Shown piece by piece: positions 25,841-35,626 of a DNA stretch of 64,000 nt (its first letter is position 1; the number at the start of each line of letters is the position of its first letter). The translations under genes were made by a program, and so were the position numbers. Below the pieces are notes generated by a model. That model did not search any database, was not told where the DNA came from, and saw nothing but the letters and a program-made list of their open reading frames with translations. Source of the stretch: Thalassotalea sp. HSM 43 (GTDB lineage Bacteria > Pseudomonadota > Gammaproteobacteria > Enterobacterales > Alteromonadaceae); NCBI RefSeq assembly GCF_004752005.1, contig NZ_CP038493.1:3950671-4014670 (forward strand), in the 5' to 3' direction.

Positions 25841-26533
25841 TTAGCTTTGTGTATCAGGTTGTTTTTTTATGTCGTCGGTAAACAGCCAATAGTCTAGGCT
25901 GACGTAGCGACCAGGGCCGACAAAAAACAAGGCCAGTAACATAATGAAATACGTCGACGCGAATTCAATGCCATTATTGAGCACCACCACATTACCGGTT
26001 TCATAAAGCCAATCGGTATTACCATTTTCTTCAACAATATCACGTATACGGGTTAACCGTTTTGATGCTTCGACACTGTTAGCTAAAGATTCATCGGCAC
26101 TTTCGAAACCCAACCATGAAAATACTTTAGCTGAGCTTGTATCCGGATTGGTTGGCGCGACAGCGTACCAACCCTGTTCTAAATGCACCGTGGTTGCCGC
26201 TACTATCATGGTAAACATTAACGGAATACTAACCAGTCGTGTCGCTAGGCCTATCAATAATAACCAACCGCCAAAGAACTCTGTCCACGCCGCAGCATTA
26301 GCTAACACCTCAGCATACGGTAGACCTAAACCCCATTCACTGTTACCGAACCATTCGACAACATTTGGATCTGCCATGATCTGTTCAATAATGGCTAAAT
26401 CAGGGTTAGAAAATTGCATTTTATTGTAACCAGCGATAATAAACACGGGCGCTAAGAATACGCGCATCAATAATGCAGGAATGGCATCAAGTTTAAGGAT
26501 TGAGTCAACGGCCTTGTTGTATGTAGCTATCAT
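25841..26533 (-). CDS. DoxX family membrane protein
   Basis: The protein of about 230 residues has four hydrophobic segments. The DoxX pattern is seen in LLMRVFLAPVFIIAGYNKMQ, WTEFFGGWLLLIGLATRLVSIPLMFTM and FASTYFIMLLALFFVGPGRYVSLDYWL. A polar stretch of about 70 residues (from HLEQGWYAVAP) between helices three and four is longer than in typical DoxX. Function is not established; DoxX proteins are often linked to redox or thiol stress. ATG 26533 was chosen; the frame extends upstream without a plausible start. Confidence 0.82.
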   Translation of the reverse strand: MIATYNKAVDSILKLDAIPALLMRVFLAPVFIIAGYNKMQFSNPDLAIIEQIMADPNVVEWFGNSEWGLGLPYAEVLANAAAWTEFFGGWLLLIGLATRLVSIPLMFTMIVAATTVHLEQGWYAVAPTNPDTSSAKVFSWLGFESADESLANSVEASKRLTRIRDIVEENGNTDWLYETGNVVVLNNGIEFASTYFIMLLALFFVGPGRYVSLDYWLFTDDIKKQPDTQS

Positions 26534-26697
26534 TGTTTTAATAGTCCTTTGTTTAAGTATCAACAACTTATTAGAACAGTTTAGCCGAATTTTTATTTCC
26601 TGCATGGCAAATAAATGTGGAAAAAGCGGCAAAAGACCTTATTATTTGTAAATATTCTTTAATATATGGATGTAAGCAAAGATCTTTTTCCTTACCA

Positions 26698-26731
26698 CAT
26701 GTATATTAATAATCATAAGACCATGTATATT
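26698..26731. repeat. Direct repeat CATGTATATT (two copies) upstream of sppA
   Basis: CATGTATATT occurs at 26698-26707 and 26722-26731, 24 bp apart, 30-65 bp before the sppA start. It may be a regulator-binding pair or AT-rich promoter sequence. Confidence 0.4.
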
Positions 26732-26762
26732 CTAATTATTCTGTAGCTAGACGTGAGGAAGT

Positions 26763-28640
26763 ATGTCAGAGAAGCCAAGTGTAATAAAACGCATTTTTAA
26801 GAGTTTGTGGGTGTTTTTAAACACCTCCCGCAAAGTCTTTTTAAACCTCGTCTTTTTTATTTTTGTGATCTTTTTGATCAGTATAATTACTGATGACTCG
26901 GATCAGGTGCAAGTGGCCAATACCACTGCCCTGGTGTTAAATCCGAAAGGCGATATTGTTGAGCAAAAACGTGAAATCGATCCTGCCGATCAAATTATGC
27001 AACAAGCGTTTGGTCAGCAAGAAGAGAATCCTGAAATCTTGTTAAGCGACCTATTAATGGTCATCGAGCATGCAAAAACAGATGACCGTGTCAAAACCAT
27101 GGTTATCTATCCACAAAACTTGCAACGTGCTGGGTTTCATCATTTACAAGTTATTGGTGACGCCATCAACGACTTTAAAGAGTCTGGCAAAGACGTCGTC
27201 GCTTTTGGTGATTACTTTAGCCAAGGTCAATATTACTTAGCCTCATATGCCGATAAGGTTTGGATGAACCCTGAAGGTGCAGTGATGCTTGAAGGTTTTG
27301 GTCGTTACCGTACGTATTTTAAATCTGCTCTGGATAAGCTCAACATTACCCAGCACGTGTTTAAAGTCGGTACCTACAAGTCAGCTGTTGAACCATACAT
27401 TCGTGACGATATGTCAGATGCGGCAAAAGAAGCCAATAAAGCATGGTTGCAACAACTTTGGCACAACTTTAAGTTGGACATTGCTGAAAACCGCAACTTG
27501 GACCTAGCAAACTTCGATGAAACCGCAGAGCAGTTATACACTAAGTTACAGCAAGCAGACGGCAGTTTTGGTGAATACGCGCTACAAACCGGTCTTATTG
27601 ATGAGTTGCGTAATCGCGAACAAATTCGTACCGATATGATTGCCAAAGTAGGTAAAGCATCAAAACATGACAGTTTCAGTCAAATAAGCTTTAAAGAATA
27701 TCTTACTACCGTTAAGCCACCAGTTGCTATGGTAAACCCTATGTCAGACAAAGTTGCTGTTATTGTGGCTAAGGGCACCATCTTAAATGGTAACCAAAAA
27801 GCCGGCAGCATTGGCGGTGACTCAACCGCAAAACTACTACGTAAAGCGCGCCTTGATGATAAAGTAAAAGCGGTTGTATTACGTGTTGATAGCCCAGGTG
27901 GTAGCGCCTACGCGTCTGAGATTATTCGTCAAGAAGTTGAATTAATTAAAGCCGCAGGTAAACCTGTGATTGCCTCAATGGCCAACTACGCTGCATCCGG
28001 TGGTTACTGGATCTCTGCGTCGGCTAATGAAATTTGGGCGTCTCCAAATACAATCACCGGCTCTATCGGCATCTTTGGTATGTTTATGACCTTTGAAAAA
28101 GCACTCGATAAAGTAGGCGTACACACCGACGGTATCGGTACCACAGAATTCGCGGGCTTCGGTGTTTCACGTCCCCTACCTGAGAATATTGGTAACATTA
28201 TTCAATTAGGCATTGAACGTGGTTACAAAGAGTTTTTAACCTTAGTTGCTGAGAATCGCAATATGACATTGGAGCAAGTAGACGCCGTTGCCCAAGGTCG
28301 TGTTTGGACTGGCGCCAAGGCACAGGAACTCGGCTTGGTTGATAAGTTAGGTGGTTTGGATGACGCGATTGCCGCAGCTGCGGATCGTGCGGGTTTGAAA
28401 AACTATGACGTATTGTTGGTTGAAAAAGAACTATCACCACGTCAAATGTTTATTCGCAACCTCTTTGAGAACGCTCAAGTATTGTTACCTGAAGCAACGT
28501 CGAAGTTTGAGCAAGCAGCAAATAATCCGTCGTTGAAACAACGTATCATGACTATGATCAATGAGTATGAACAAATGAATCAGCTTAATGATCCAAGAGG
28601 CATTTACTCATTCTGTCTAACCTGTGAAGCAGAATTTTAA
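26763..28640 (+). CDS. sppA: Signal peptide peptidase SppA (67K type)
   Basis: The 625-residue inner-membrane serine protease degrades leftover signal peptides. An N-terminal membrane helix (VFLNLVFFIFVIFLISIIT) is followed by two tandem S49/ClpP-like domains. The catalytic Lys lies in the first (FKVGTYKSAVEPY) and the nucleophile Ser in the second (ANYAASGGYWISA), as in E. coli SppA. DSPGGSAYASE is also present. ATG 26763 has GAGGA upstream. Confidence 0.94.
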   Translation: MSEKPSVIKRIFKSLWVFLNTSRKVFLNLVFFIFVIFLISIITDDSDQVQVANTTALVLNPKGDIVEQKREIDPADQIMQQAFGQQEENPEILLSDLLMVIEHAKTDDRVKTMVIYPQNLQRAGFHHLQVIGDAINDFKESGKDVVAFGDYFSQGQYYLASYADKVWMNPEGAVMLEGFGRYRTYFKSALDKLNITQHVFKVGTYKSAVEPYIRDDMSDAAKEANKAWLQQLWHNFKLDIAENRNLDLANFDETAEQLYTKLQQADGSFGEYALQTGLIDELRNREQIRTDMIAKVGKASKHDSFSQISFKEYLTTVKPPVAMVNPMSDKVAVIVAKGTILNGNQKAGSIGGDSTAKLLRKARLDDKVKAVVLRVDSPGGSAYASEIIRQEVELIKAAGKPVIASMANYAASGGYWISASANEIWASPNTITGSIGIFGMFMTFEKALDKVGVHTDGIGTTEFAGFGVSRPLPENIGNIIQLGIERGYKEFLTLVAENRNMTLEQVDAVAQGRVWTGAKAQELGLVDKLGGLDDAIAAAADRAGLKNYDVLLVEKELSPRQMFIRNLFENAQVLLPEATSKFEQAANNPSLKQRIMTMINEYEQMNQLNDPRGIYSFCLTCEAEF

Positions 28641-28653
28641 TCGACACAAACAT

Positions 28654-28683
28654 TAAAAAAAGGCTCCTTAGGGAGCCTTTTTT
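28654..28683 (+). terminator. Intrinsic terminator of sppA
   Basis: AGGCTCC and GGAGCCT form the stem, followed by a run of seven T, 20 bases after the sppA stop. Confidence 0.9.
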
Positions 28684-28750
28684 ATATCCGTATTTCGTAG
28701 GCTTATTATCGAGTGCATGCACTTCCCTTTAAGCCTGTACGCCCTTGTCG

Positions 28751-29023
28751 TTAACCCTGTTGGTTTTCGATTTCATGCAGTGGCTTTGGCGGCTTAGTTG
28801 ATTCTTTTTTAGTTGGCGGAGATTTGATGATTTGTTTACGCTCTTCTTTGTATTCTTTATAGGATTTTTTATAGTCCTGCTCACACTCAATGGCTTGCTC
28901 ATAGGGTAATTTACGGCACTCTTGAATGCTATTTTGTTGACCTATTTGATACCAGGTTTTGTTACTGCACCCGGTTATGGCGCAGATACCCGAAAACAAA
29001 AGAATGATGCATCGCTTTGTCAT
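28751..29023 (-). CDS. Small lipoprotein of unknown function
   Basis: The 90-residue product starts with MTKRCIILLFSGICAITGC, a lipoprotein signal peptide with the lipobox ITGC. The mature part has two more Cys (ECRKL, IECEQ), then a charged coiled-coil-like stretch (YKKSYKEYKEERKQ) and a Pro/Lys-rich tail. I do not recognise a domain. ATG 29023 is preceded by AGG; a TTG three codons upstream is less likely. Confidence 0.65.
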   Translation of the reverse strand: MTKRCIILLFSGICAITGCSNKTWYQIGQQNSIQECRKLPYEQAIECEQDYKKSYKEYKEERKQIIKSPPTKKESTKPPKPLHEIENQQG

Positions 29024-29171
29024 TACTAACAACCTGCTCTCTTACTGAAATATCTATCAAACACCTCTTATATATAGCATAGCAATGAAACCCTATCGTG
29101 GTAGACAACGCATTAGCCCAGTTGTGAAGAGCAGTCGTTAAGCACAGATGTAAGCACAATATGTTGAGCAT

Positions 29172-29200
29172 AAAAAAAGGAGCTTCTCAGCTCCTTATTT
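29172..29200 (-). terminator. Intrinsic terminator downstream of the DUF349 gene
   Basis: AGGAGCT and AGCTCCT form the stem with a TCTC loop; a seven-T run follows on the minus strand, about 75 bp after the DUF349 stop. Confidence 0.8.
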
Positions 29201-29273
29201 ATAACGCATTAACGTTGCCGCGCAATACTGCGTTATGGCAAAACATATATGATGATCGGGAATAACAACCCGT

Positions 29274-30146
29274 TTATTTGACAAACAATGGTTTGATACG
29301 TTGTATAAACTCCACGTCATCCTTTGTGAATGGCGCCAACGCTACCCAGTGCTTTAGCTTACTGAGTATATTCTGTGCGTCTGCCTGCATCATACTTGCG
29401 GACATCATTTCCACTTGAATCTGCATCCGTAATTGCTTGTCTTGTTGCGGTGACGAAATGGCACCAGCAATTTCTAGCTCAATGGTTTGATGACGACGAT
29501 CTGCTGTTGGCTTTTTAGCACCTTCTTGTAACAGTTTAAACCAAGTTGCGTTAACACGGTCATTCGCACCATCAATAACCGCATTTTCTGCAGCTAAGTC
29601 TTCAAGTGTGGCAAACAAATCAACAAACTCGGCTTGTTTTGCTTTAGATTTATTGTCCTTGATGGCTTGCTGATAAGCACTAATTCGTGACTGTGCTTTG
29701 CCTATAATCGCTTTCGGCGTTGGCGTAAAATCATTTAATTGGTCAATAAATGCCTCTAACTCCGCTATAGTTGCATTGAGTAAACTCGACTCAGCGTTAT
29801 CGTCGTTCACTTTGCTGATCATAGCGTCAAAGGTTTGACTAAATTGTGCAAACTTGGCGTCGGTTTCAGCCTTCGTTTGTTTTTGCAATGACGCCCTTTT
29901 GGCGAATACTTTATCGTTTACTTTGCGAAACGCCTTCCAAAGACTGTTATCATGTTTTGGTCCAGCAAAGCCAACGTCTTTCCACTGTTGCTGCAGTCGC
30001 TTAAGGTTGTCAATTGCTGCACCGACGTCATCATTATCTAATTCTGCTTTCGCTTTGTTAATCAATAACTTCTTGGCATCGGCATTGGTGTTATGAAAAC
30101 TATATATGTTGTCCCGAATCGGCTGAATTATATCAACATATTGCTG
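29274..30146 (-). pseudogene. DUF349 protein, C-terminal part downstream of an in-frame TAG
   Basis: This segment continues the reading frame of the upstream part directly after a TAG at 30149-30147. The first residues after the stop, QQYVDIIQPIRDNIYSFHNTNADAKKLL, still look like DUF349 sequence, and DUF349 repeats follow (KRLQQQWKDVGFAGPKHDNSLWKAFRKVND). No good start codon with a Shine-Dalgarno lies near the break; the first possible start is a TTG at 30065. I interpret the two parts as one gene of 927 codons broken by a single nonsense change, or a sequencing error. If the stop is real, this part is probably untranslated. Confidence 0.75.
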
Positions 30147-32057
30147 CTACAATTCATTATAAACTTTGCGATCGACCTCGCCTGCTTGGCGCCATAATTG
30201 ACTCAGTTTATGTAGCTTTGCGTCAATTGCTTTGATATCACTATCTTCTTGCTTTGCTTGCTCAGCCAATTGCACAAGATCTTGCAACAATTGTTTTTTC
30301 TGCGCCAAATGTTGTTCGCGCAATTTACTTTGCTGCGAGAAATACTCTCGACATGGCGCGAATGCTTGCTCACAGGCTTGATTAAACGCCTCATTTAATT
30401 CTTGCTCAACGTCTTCATCAGCATGGCCTAACGCGTTCCAATGCTTGCGAAACTCTTTAACTTTATCCGCTTGTTGTAATGGGCTGTCTAATGGCGATTC
30501 AACTAACTGTTGTACCTCATTCAATAATTCCTGTTTTCGAGGTGTAACAACAAAGTATTCCAGTTCGTGTAACTCTTTGATTCGTTCACTAACCGTTTGA
30601 AAATCTTTTTCAATACGATGTTGCTGACTTGGCGACAGTTCTTTGATTTGGTAAGTCAGCTTGGTATGCAGCCCAAATGCGGATTTGTATTTACCACTGG
30701 CGATAAGACGTTTTAATTCGGAAATTTTCTTACGAACAAAATCAAAGTGTTGATGCTGTTTCGCAACCAGAGGCTTTATCGCAGCGGCCCAATTGGCATT
30801 GATTTCATCACGAGCGGCGGTTATCGACTGAGGTAAAACATCATGCGCTAAATCATTAATCGGTTGCCAACTTTTCAACCATTCGTCGTACATTGGTTTG
30901 CGCTCATTTAGCTCTTCTGTGTTACTAGGCAGGGCAACATTACTGAGCTTAGAAATCAACGACGTCGCTCTAGCAACACTTTCTGCGACCATAGGTAACT
31001 GATTTAGTTTGTTATGAAGTAGCTCTATTTGTTTGAACAGGCGCTGTTTGTCGTTATCTTTGACAGTGGATTTACTGACTTTATCTAGATAGTCGTCTAG
31101 CTGATGTGATACTTCGTCTTGATTAAGTTGCGCATTTTCAAAGACGGCGTCGCTGATCAATTGCGACACGCTATTTATCGCTTGGCTAAACTCTTGCAGT
31201 TGGCTATGTTGCAGTTCAAGTGCTTGCTGCTCTTGCTGCTGCACTACATACGCTTGTTCGCGTTCAGCGAAATGGGCATCTAACTGCGCGCTAATATGGG
31301 CGTACTTTTCTTTATAGGTCGACTGTTCTTGTTCAGAAATGCAGTCAAATTCAGCAACATTTTGTTGCCATTGTGATTCGATATCTTGCTTACGCTGCAA
31401 CATATCGGCAAAATCTTGATGCTCTTTAAGCGCTAAAAGCTTGGCGAGTAACAATTGCACATGTTTGTGAACCTTTTTCGGTCGTTCTATGGCATCGATC
31501 ATTTGCGCAAGCTTGTGTTGTGCTTTGTCTTGTACTTTAGTGTTAGACAGCTTTTTAATAATCTTTTCGAGCTGACTCTGCTCTTCTATGCGCTCAAGTG
31601 CTTGCAGCTGCAAGTCTTCATTATCGGTAGCGAGAATGAACTGCAGCAATAAATTAGGCTTATTTATTTTAGCCAGTAAAGACTGCAAAATCTCAGATTC
31701 ATGTTCGATATGCAACCACTGTTCAAGGATCGGGCTAGCAAATTTAGAATCTAAAAATTGCTGTTTTTGCGCTTTACTAACGGTGCTCGTATTGAGAATT
31801 AAATTTTGCGCTTGTTGAACGCAAAACTTTTGTATCTTATCCGAAGGGTTACAACTCGCTTGGCTTACAAAGGTATCAAAATCATTAATCTGCAAAAGTG
31901 CCGTACGTCGAACCAGATCATTGTCATCGTCGAGTACAAGCTTATCGAGGATCACTTTGTCTTCAGCGTTTTGGGGATTTAATTCCTTAATCGCTGTTAT
32001 TCTTATGTTGGCATCCGCATGTTGCCATTTCGCTTTAAACAAGTTTTTAAAAATCAT
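30147..32057 (-). CDS. DUF349 domain-containing protein, N-terminal part (ends at in-frame TAG)
   Basis: The 636-residue product starts with HEAT-like helices (NIRITAIKELN, DDNDLVRRTALLQI) and continues as a long, Gln-rich, mainly helical and coiled-coil protein with DUF349 repeats near the end (VKEFRKHWNALGHADEDVEQELNEAFNQACE). Intact homologues are cytoplasmic proteins of around 900 residues whose function is poorly known. ATG 32057 overlaps the YeaC stop (ATGA). The frame is closed by TAG at 30149-30147 and then stays open for another 290 codons, which suggests an intact ancestral gene 29274-32057. Confidence 0.8.
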   Translation of the reverse strand: MIFKNLFKAKWQHADANIRITAIKELNPQNAEDKVILDKLVLDDDNDLVRRTALLQINDFDTFVSQASCNPSDKIQKFCVQQAQNLILNTSTVSKAQKQQFLDSKFASPILEQWLHIEHESEILQSLLAKINKPNLLLQFILATDNEDLQLQALERIEEQSQLEKIIKKLSNTKVQDKAQHKLAQMIDAIERPKKVHKHVQLLLAKLLALKEHQDFADMLQRKQDIESQWQQNVAEFDCISEQEQSTYKEKYAHISAQLDAHFAEREQAYVVQQQEQQALELQHSQLQEFSQAINSVSQLISDAVFENAQLNQDEVSHQLDDYLDKVSKSTVKDNDKQRLFKQIELLHNKLNQLPMVAESVARATSLISKLSNVALPSNTEELNERKPMYDEWLKSWQPINDLAHDVLPQSITAARDEINANWAAAIKPLVAKQHQHFDFVRKKISELKRLIASGKYKSAFGLHTKLTYQIKELSPSQQHRIEKDFQTVSERIKELHELEYFVVTPRKQELLNEVQQLVESPLDSPLQQADKVKEFRKHWNALGHADEDVEQELNEAFNQACEQAFAPCREYFSQQSKLREQHLAQKKQLLQDLVQLAEQAKQEDSDIKAIDAKLHKLSQLWRQAGEVDRKVYNEL

Positions 32058-32359
32058 AAATCAGTAAACCTAGCGATATCCTCAGGGTCTTTCTTACACT
32101 TTTTTTCAACCGAAGGCTTTTTAAATTGCGAGCGCAACTCAGCTTTCGATTTTTGCACGATTTCTCCGTCTGCACCTATCGTCAACATTTGATCGTTGTC
32201 TAAGTGCATAGCCTGATAAGCCATGGTTAATTGCATCGCAGAATCGCGTTGCGGACCATCAACTTCAGTACCGTCAGGCCAACGCCCGGTTTCGGCTGCG
32301 TGTTTTAATCGTTCGTACATTTCGGTTGTCATATTGGCAACCAGATTATTGAGATCCAC
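32054..32359 (-). CDS. yeaC: DUF1315 family protein, YeaC-like
   Basis: The 101-residue protein matches YeaC/DUF1315: MTTEMYERLKHAAETGRWPDGTEV, then AMQLTMAYQA, a GEIVQKSKAEL segment and a short basic tail. No function is established. The start is GTG 32359 with AGAGG seven bases upstream. Its stop overlaps the DUF349 start by 4 bp, so both are translated from one message. Confidence 0.85.
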   Translation of the reverse strand: MDLNNLVANMTTEMYERLKHAAETGRWPDGTEVDGPQRDSAMQLTMAYQAMHLDNDQMLTIGADGEIVQKSKAELRSQFKKPSVEKKCKKDPEDIARFTDL

Positions 32360-32368
32360 TATTAACCT

Positions 32369-32692
32369 CTATTTACGTTTAGACATGATGATGCGAATGC
32401 GATTGGCGAGGTACCACAAAAAGCCACCGGCTGTTGCACCACCACCTATCATATATTGCCAAGATTGTGGGTCTGGCTTGCCCCAAAACATAAAACCGAA
32501 GCCACCACAAAATAACAACATGGCTATCATTGAATGGTTCATTAACGTTTGTTGTTGTTTAATACGTGCCATTTGTTGCATGGATTGACGCTTTTCGTCA
32601 CTCATGTCACTCACCACTGTATTACAGTGCTGACAAACCGCAGCTTTTGATGAAATTCGTTTACTACAACTTGGACAATCAATAAGAGCCAT
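32369..32692 (-). CDS. Zinc-ribbon membrane protein
   Basis: The 107-residue protein has an N-terminal zinc ribbon (CPSCSKRISSKAAVCQHC: CxxC and CxxC), a basic Gln-rich helix and two membrane segments (MIAMLLFCGGFGFMFW and YMIGGGATAGGFLWYLANRI). Function unknown. I prefer the ATG at 32692 because GAGGA ends seven bases before it; at the ATG two codons upstream the Shine-Dalgarno would touch the start codon. It is followed 9 bp later by yeaC, so probably the first gene of zinc-ribbon-yeaC-DUF349. Confidence 0.78.
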   Translation of the reverse strand: MALIDCPSCSKRISSKAAVCQHCNTVVSDMSDEKRQSMQQMARIKQQQTLMNHSMIAMLLFCGGFGFMFWGKPDPQSWQYMIGGGATAGGFLWYLANRIRIIMSKRK

Positions 32693-32767
32693 AGGCATTC
32701 CTCATACGTCGATTGTTTAATGGTTTGTTATCCGATTAAACATTACCTCAATACTTTAGATTTTACC

Positions 32768-32797
32768 TAAAAAAAGCGCCCCGTGGGGCGCTTTTTT
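32768..32797 (-). terminator. Intrinsic terminator of the alanine/sodium symporter gene
   Basis: GCGCCCC and GGGGCGC pair with a GT loop; T-runs lie on both sides, so it may act in both directions. It is 15 bp after the symporter stop on the minus strand. Confidence 0.85.
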
Positions 32798-32811
32798 AAC
32801 AAAATATTGGT

Positions 32812-34287
32812 TTATTTTTTGTTTTCCCATAAGTCGGCATTCTTAATGCCAAGGCTCTTAGGATCAAAACTAATATTATCAATGCCATTTTTGCGTTGGC
32901 GATCATAATCATGCAACGCTTTAATGGCAGGTTTTGCGACAAAGAATATTATCAGTAGACCAACGATATTTAACCAAGCCATCAAACCAACACCAACATC
33001 ACCTAGTCCCCATGCCACATCAGCAGCACGAACCGTACCGTAGAATGTTGCCGTCATAATGACTATTTTAAGCAAGGTCATTAAGCCAGGGACTTTAACC
33101 GTACGTTTAATGTAGGCAACATTATTTTCAGCGATGAAGTAATAAGCCAAAATTGTAGTGAATGCGAAAAAGAATAAGGCTAATGCAATAAATGGTTTAC
33201 CAACACCAGCAAACATACTTTCAACCGCCATTTGGGTAAAGGCAGGACTGTTTGCAGCGACATCAGCCGCGACGTTTTGCACAATAAAGGCATCGCCGAC
33301 ACCGTGAACATTGTAGGTACCGGTAATTAAGATAACAAACGCCGTCGCAGAACAAACAAATAAGGTATCGATATATACTGAAAACGCTTGTACTAGACCT
33401 TGCTGTGCCGGATGTTGAACTTCTGCGGCAGCAGCTGCATGAGGACCCGTACCTTGACCAGCCTCATTTGAATATACACCACGCTTAACACCCCAACCAA
33501 TTGCGGCACCAAAGCCTGCCATCGGCGTAAACGCATCAGAAATAATTAAACCAAAGATTCTTGGTAACTCGCTGATGTTAAGACCAATAATAACCATGGC
33601 AATGATGATATACGCCAACGCCATGAATGGCACAACCACTTCGGTAAAACGAGCAATACGTTTAACACCACCGAAAATGATAAAGCCAAGTAGCAATACA
33701 ATGCCTGCACCAGACAAGATTTTCGCTGAGCTTAGTGTACCAATTGCGGTATCGATCATTGGACCGGTACCAAATGCCATCTCAACCGCATTACCAATAC
33801 TATTTGATTGTACTGTTGGCAATAACACACCGGTGGCAATAATGGTGGCGATAGCAAATATCCATGCATACCATTTTTGACCTAACACCTTTTCAATATA
33901 GTAAGCTGGACCACCACGATATTGACCATCATGCTCTTCTTTATATATCTGTGCCAAGGTTGATTCGATATAAGCGGTAGCTGCACCAAAAAAGGCAACA
34001 ACCCACATCCAGAATACAGCGCCTGGACCACCGAAACCTATCGCTGCGGCAACGCCGGCAATGTTACCTGTACCGACGCGCCCCGATAATGACACCGATA
34101 GCGCTTGGAACGAAGAAATACCTTGCTTTGAGCTTTCACCTGAAAGCAACAAGCGCCACATTTCTTTAAAGTAACGAATTTGAACGAATCGTGTTAGAAC
34201 GGTATAAAAGAGACCGGCACCAAGACATAAATATATCAGCGCTGGGCTCCAAATAATGCTATTTAGCGTATTTACAAATTCAAGCAA
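32812..34287 (-). CDS. Alanine/sodium symporter, AGCS family
   Basis: The 491-residue transporter has about eleven membrane segments. AGCS features include SSFQALSVSLSGRVGTGNIAGVAAAI, GGPGAVFWMWVVAFFGAATAYIESTLAQIYK, GGPAYYIE and GVKRGVYSNEAGQGTGPHAAAAAEV. These proteins import alanine or glycine with sodium, in keeping with a marine habitat. The start is TTG at 34287 with AGGGG eight bases upstream; no better ATG exists nearby. Confidence 0.93.
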   Translation of the reverse strand: MLEFVNTLNSIIWSPALIYLCLGAGLFYTVLTRFVQIRYFKEMWRLLLSGESSKQGISSFQALSVSLSGRVGTGNIAGVAAAIGFGGPGAVFWMWVVAFFGAATAYIESTLAQIYKEEHDGQYRGGPAYYIEKVLGQKWYAWIFAIATIIATGVLLPTVQSNSIGNAVEMAFGTGPMIDTAIGTLSSAKILSGAGIVLLLGFIIFGGVKRIARFTEVVVPFMALAYIIIAMVIIGLNISELPRIFGLIISDAFTPMAGFGAAIGWGVKRGVYSNEAGQGTGPHAAAAAEVQHPAQQGLVQAFSVYIDTLFVCSATAFVILITGTYNVHGVGDAFIVQNVAADVAANSPAFTQMAVESMFAGVGKPFIALALFFFAFTTILAYYFIAENNVAYIKRTVKVPGLMTLLKIVIMTATFYGTVRAADVAWGLGDVGVGLMAWLNIVGLLIIFFVAKPAIKALHDYDRQRKNGIDNISFDPKSLGIKNADLWENKK

Positions 34288-34332
34288 ACCAATAACCCCT
34301 AAAGTTTTGTTAATCTGTTATTTTTATAATAT

Positions 34333-34363
34333 TAAAAAGGCGGTGGAGATCCCCTCACCGCCT
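34333..34363 (-). terminator. Intrinsic terminator of the M14 carboxypeptidase gene
   Basis: GGCGGTG and CACCGCC form a 7-bp stem with a 10-base loop, followed by TTTTTAAT on the minus strand, 10 bp after the stop. Confidence 0.8.
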
Positions 34364-34372
34364 CAATTGCTT

Positions 34373-35500
34373 TTATCTTAAATCATCTAGAATGTGATAG
34401 ATAGCCGTTAAAAAATCTCTACCCAGTAGTGCTGATCGACTGTCGTTCCAACCAACGATGGCATCCGGTAGCAAATCATTATCTTTAAATGGCATTTCCA
34501 CCGTGTAAGCCAGACATTTAAAGGTTTCCCCGACCCAATTAGAACCAACGGTTAAGTTGGCTTTACCTGGCTCATCCTTTGGATAGCCTCGGGTATCTTG
34601 GAACTCAGGAGTGATATTTAACAATATCTCTTTAAATTTGTCTTCTAGTGCCTTATGACGCTGATCGTACGATGGTACACCTTCACAACCTGCGACGAAG
34701 TTCACTGGTAGAGCCTCATCACCATGAATATCAAGATGCATATCAACACCCACTTCATGCATTTTTTCGGTGACTAAAAATACTTCAGGGCTTTTTTCTA
34801 ATGATGGCGATTGCCATTCACGGTTTAGGTTAACACCAGCGGCATTGGTGCGCAGATGACCACGGACACTGCCATCCGGGTTCATGTTAGGCACTAGATA
34901 GAATACCGCTTTGCTTAATAACGCGCGTGCAACACCATCGTCTTCATCAAGTAAGCGATCAATAAGCCCTTCCATAAACCACTCAGCCATGGTTTCGCCA
35001 GGATGTTGACGCGCAGTTATCCAAACATTCATCTTTGAACTGTCTGGTTCACCGACACGCAATAAACTCATATCACGGCCATCAAGGGTTTGACCTAGCA
35101 CTTGTAACTGACAGTCTTCGTCAAGCTGCGCTTGATGAATTAAGTCTTGATGACGTTCAAAGCTGTACGGTACAAAGTAAGCAAAGTACATTGAGTCTTG
35201 CTCTGGTGTTACCGTAATGGTCAGGTTTTGACCGTCAAACTGTGTAGGAACGCGAAACCAATTATGACGATCATACGATGCCATTGCTTGATAATCCTGC
35301 CAACCTTCAACATAAGCCGACTTACCAGCGTTACTGATGGTCATAACATGTTCGCATCGTTCATTGTTATGCAGTTTAAAATGAAACCATTGATAAAATT
35401 CAGATTGGTTGTCGTGTTTTATTTCAAGCTCAATATCTGCAGCCTGTTCCGCTTTAATAACGCGGATATTACCGCTATCGAAATTTGATGTGATTTGCAT
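34373..35500 (-). CDS. M14 family zinc carboxypeptidase, cytosolic CCP-like
   Basis: The 375-residue protein has an N-terminal beta-sandwich domain of the CCP type (FYQWFHFKLHN, YVEGWQDYQAMASYDRHNWFRVPT, YFAYFVPYSFERHQDLI) and an M14 peptidase domain. Zinc ligands are His and Glu in ARQHPGETMAEWFMEGL and a His in DMHLDIHGDE; the catalytic Glu probably lies in YTVEMPF. There is no signal peptide. In eukaryotes CCPs remove glutamates from tubulin; bacterial members have no settled substrate. Confidence 0.92.
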   Translation of the reverse strand: MQITSNFDSGNIRVIKAEQAADIELEIKHDNQSEFYQWFHFKLHNNERCEHVMTISNAGKSAYVEGWQDYQAMASYDRHNWFRVPTQFDGQNLTITVTPEQDSMYFAYFVPYSFERHQDLIHQAQLDEDCQLQVLGQTLDGRDMSLLRVGEPDSSKMNVWITARQHPGETMAEWFMEGLIDRLLDEDDGVARALLSKAVFYLVPNMNPDGSVRGHLRTNAAGVNLNREWQSPSLEKSPEVFLVTEKMHEVGVDMHLDIHGDEALPVNFVAGCEGVPSYDQRHKALEDKFKEILLNITPEFQDTRGYPKDEPGKANLTVGSNWVGETFKCLAYTVEMPFKDNDLLPDAIVGWNDSRSALLGRDFLTAIYHILDDLR

Positions 35501-35626
35501 AGTATTTTCTAGTCTTCATTAAAATGAATGTCGCCTAAGTTTACACAACTCGACATCGTTAAAGAAGAAAATTAACGAAAAATAATACGCTAAATGAAAA
35601 GATCCTGAAAAGATAGTGAAAACCGA

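Noticed and set aside
30066..30149. Programmed frameshift or selenocysteine/pyrrolysine explanation for the DUF349 break
   Set aside because: Frame is unchanged and the codon is TAG, so no frameshift or UGA recoding is needed; no pyrrolysine genes are seen, and a plain nonsense change is simpler.
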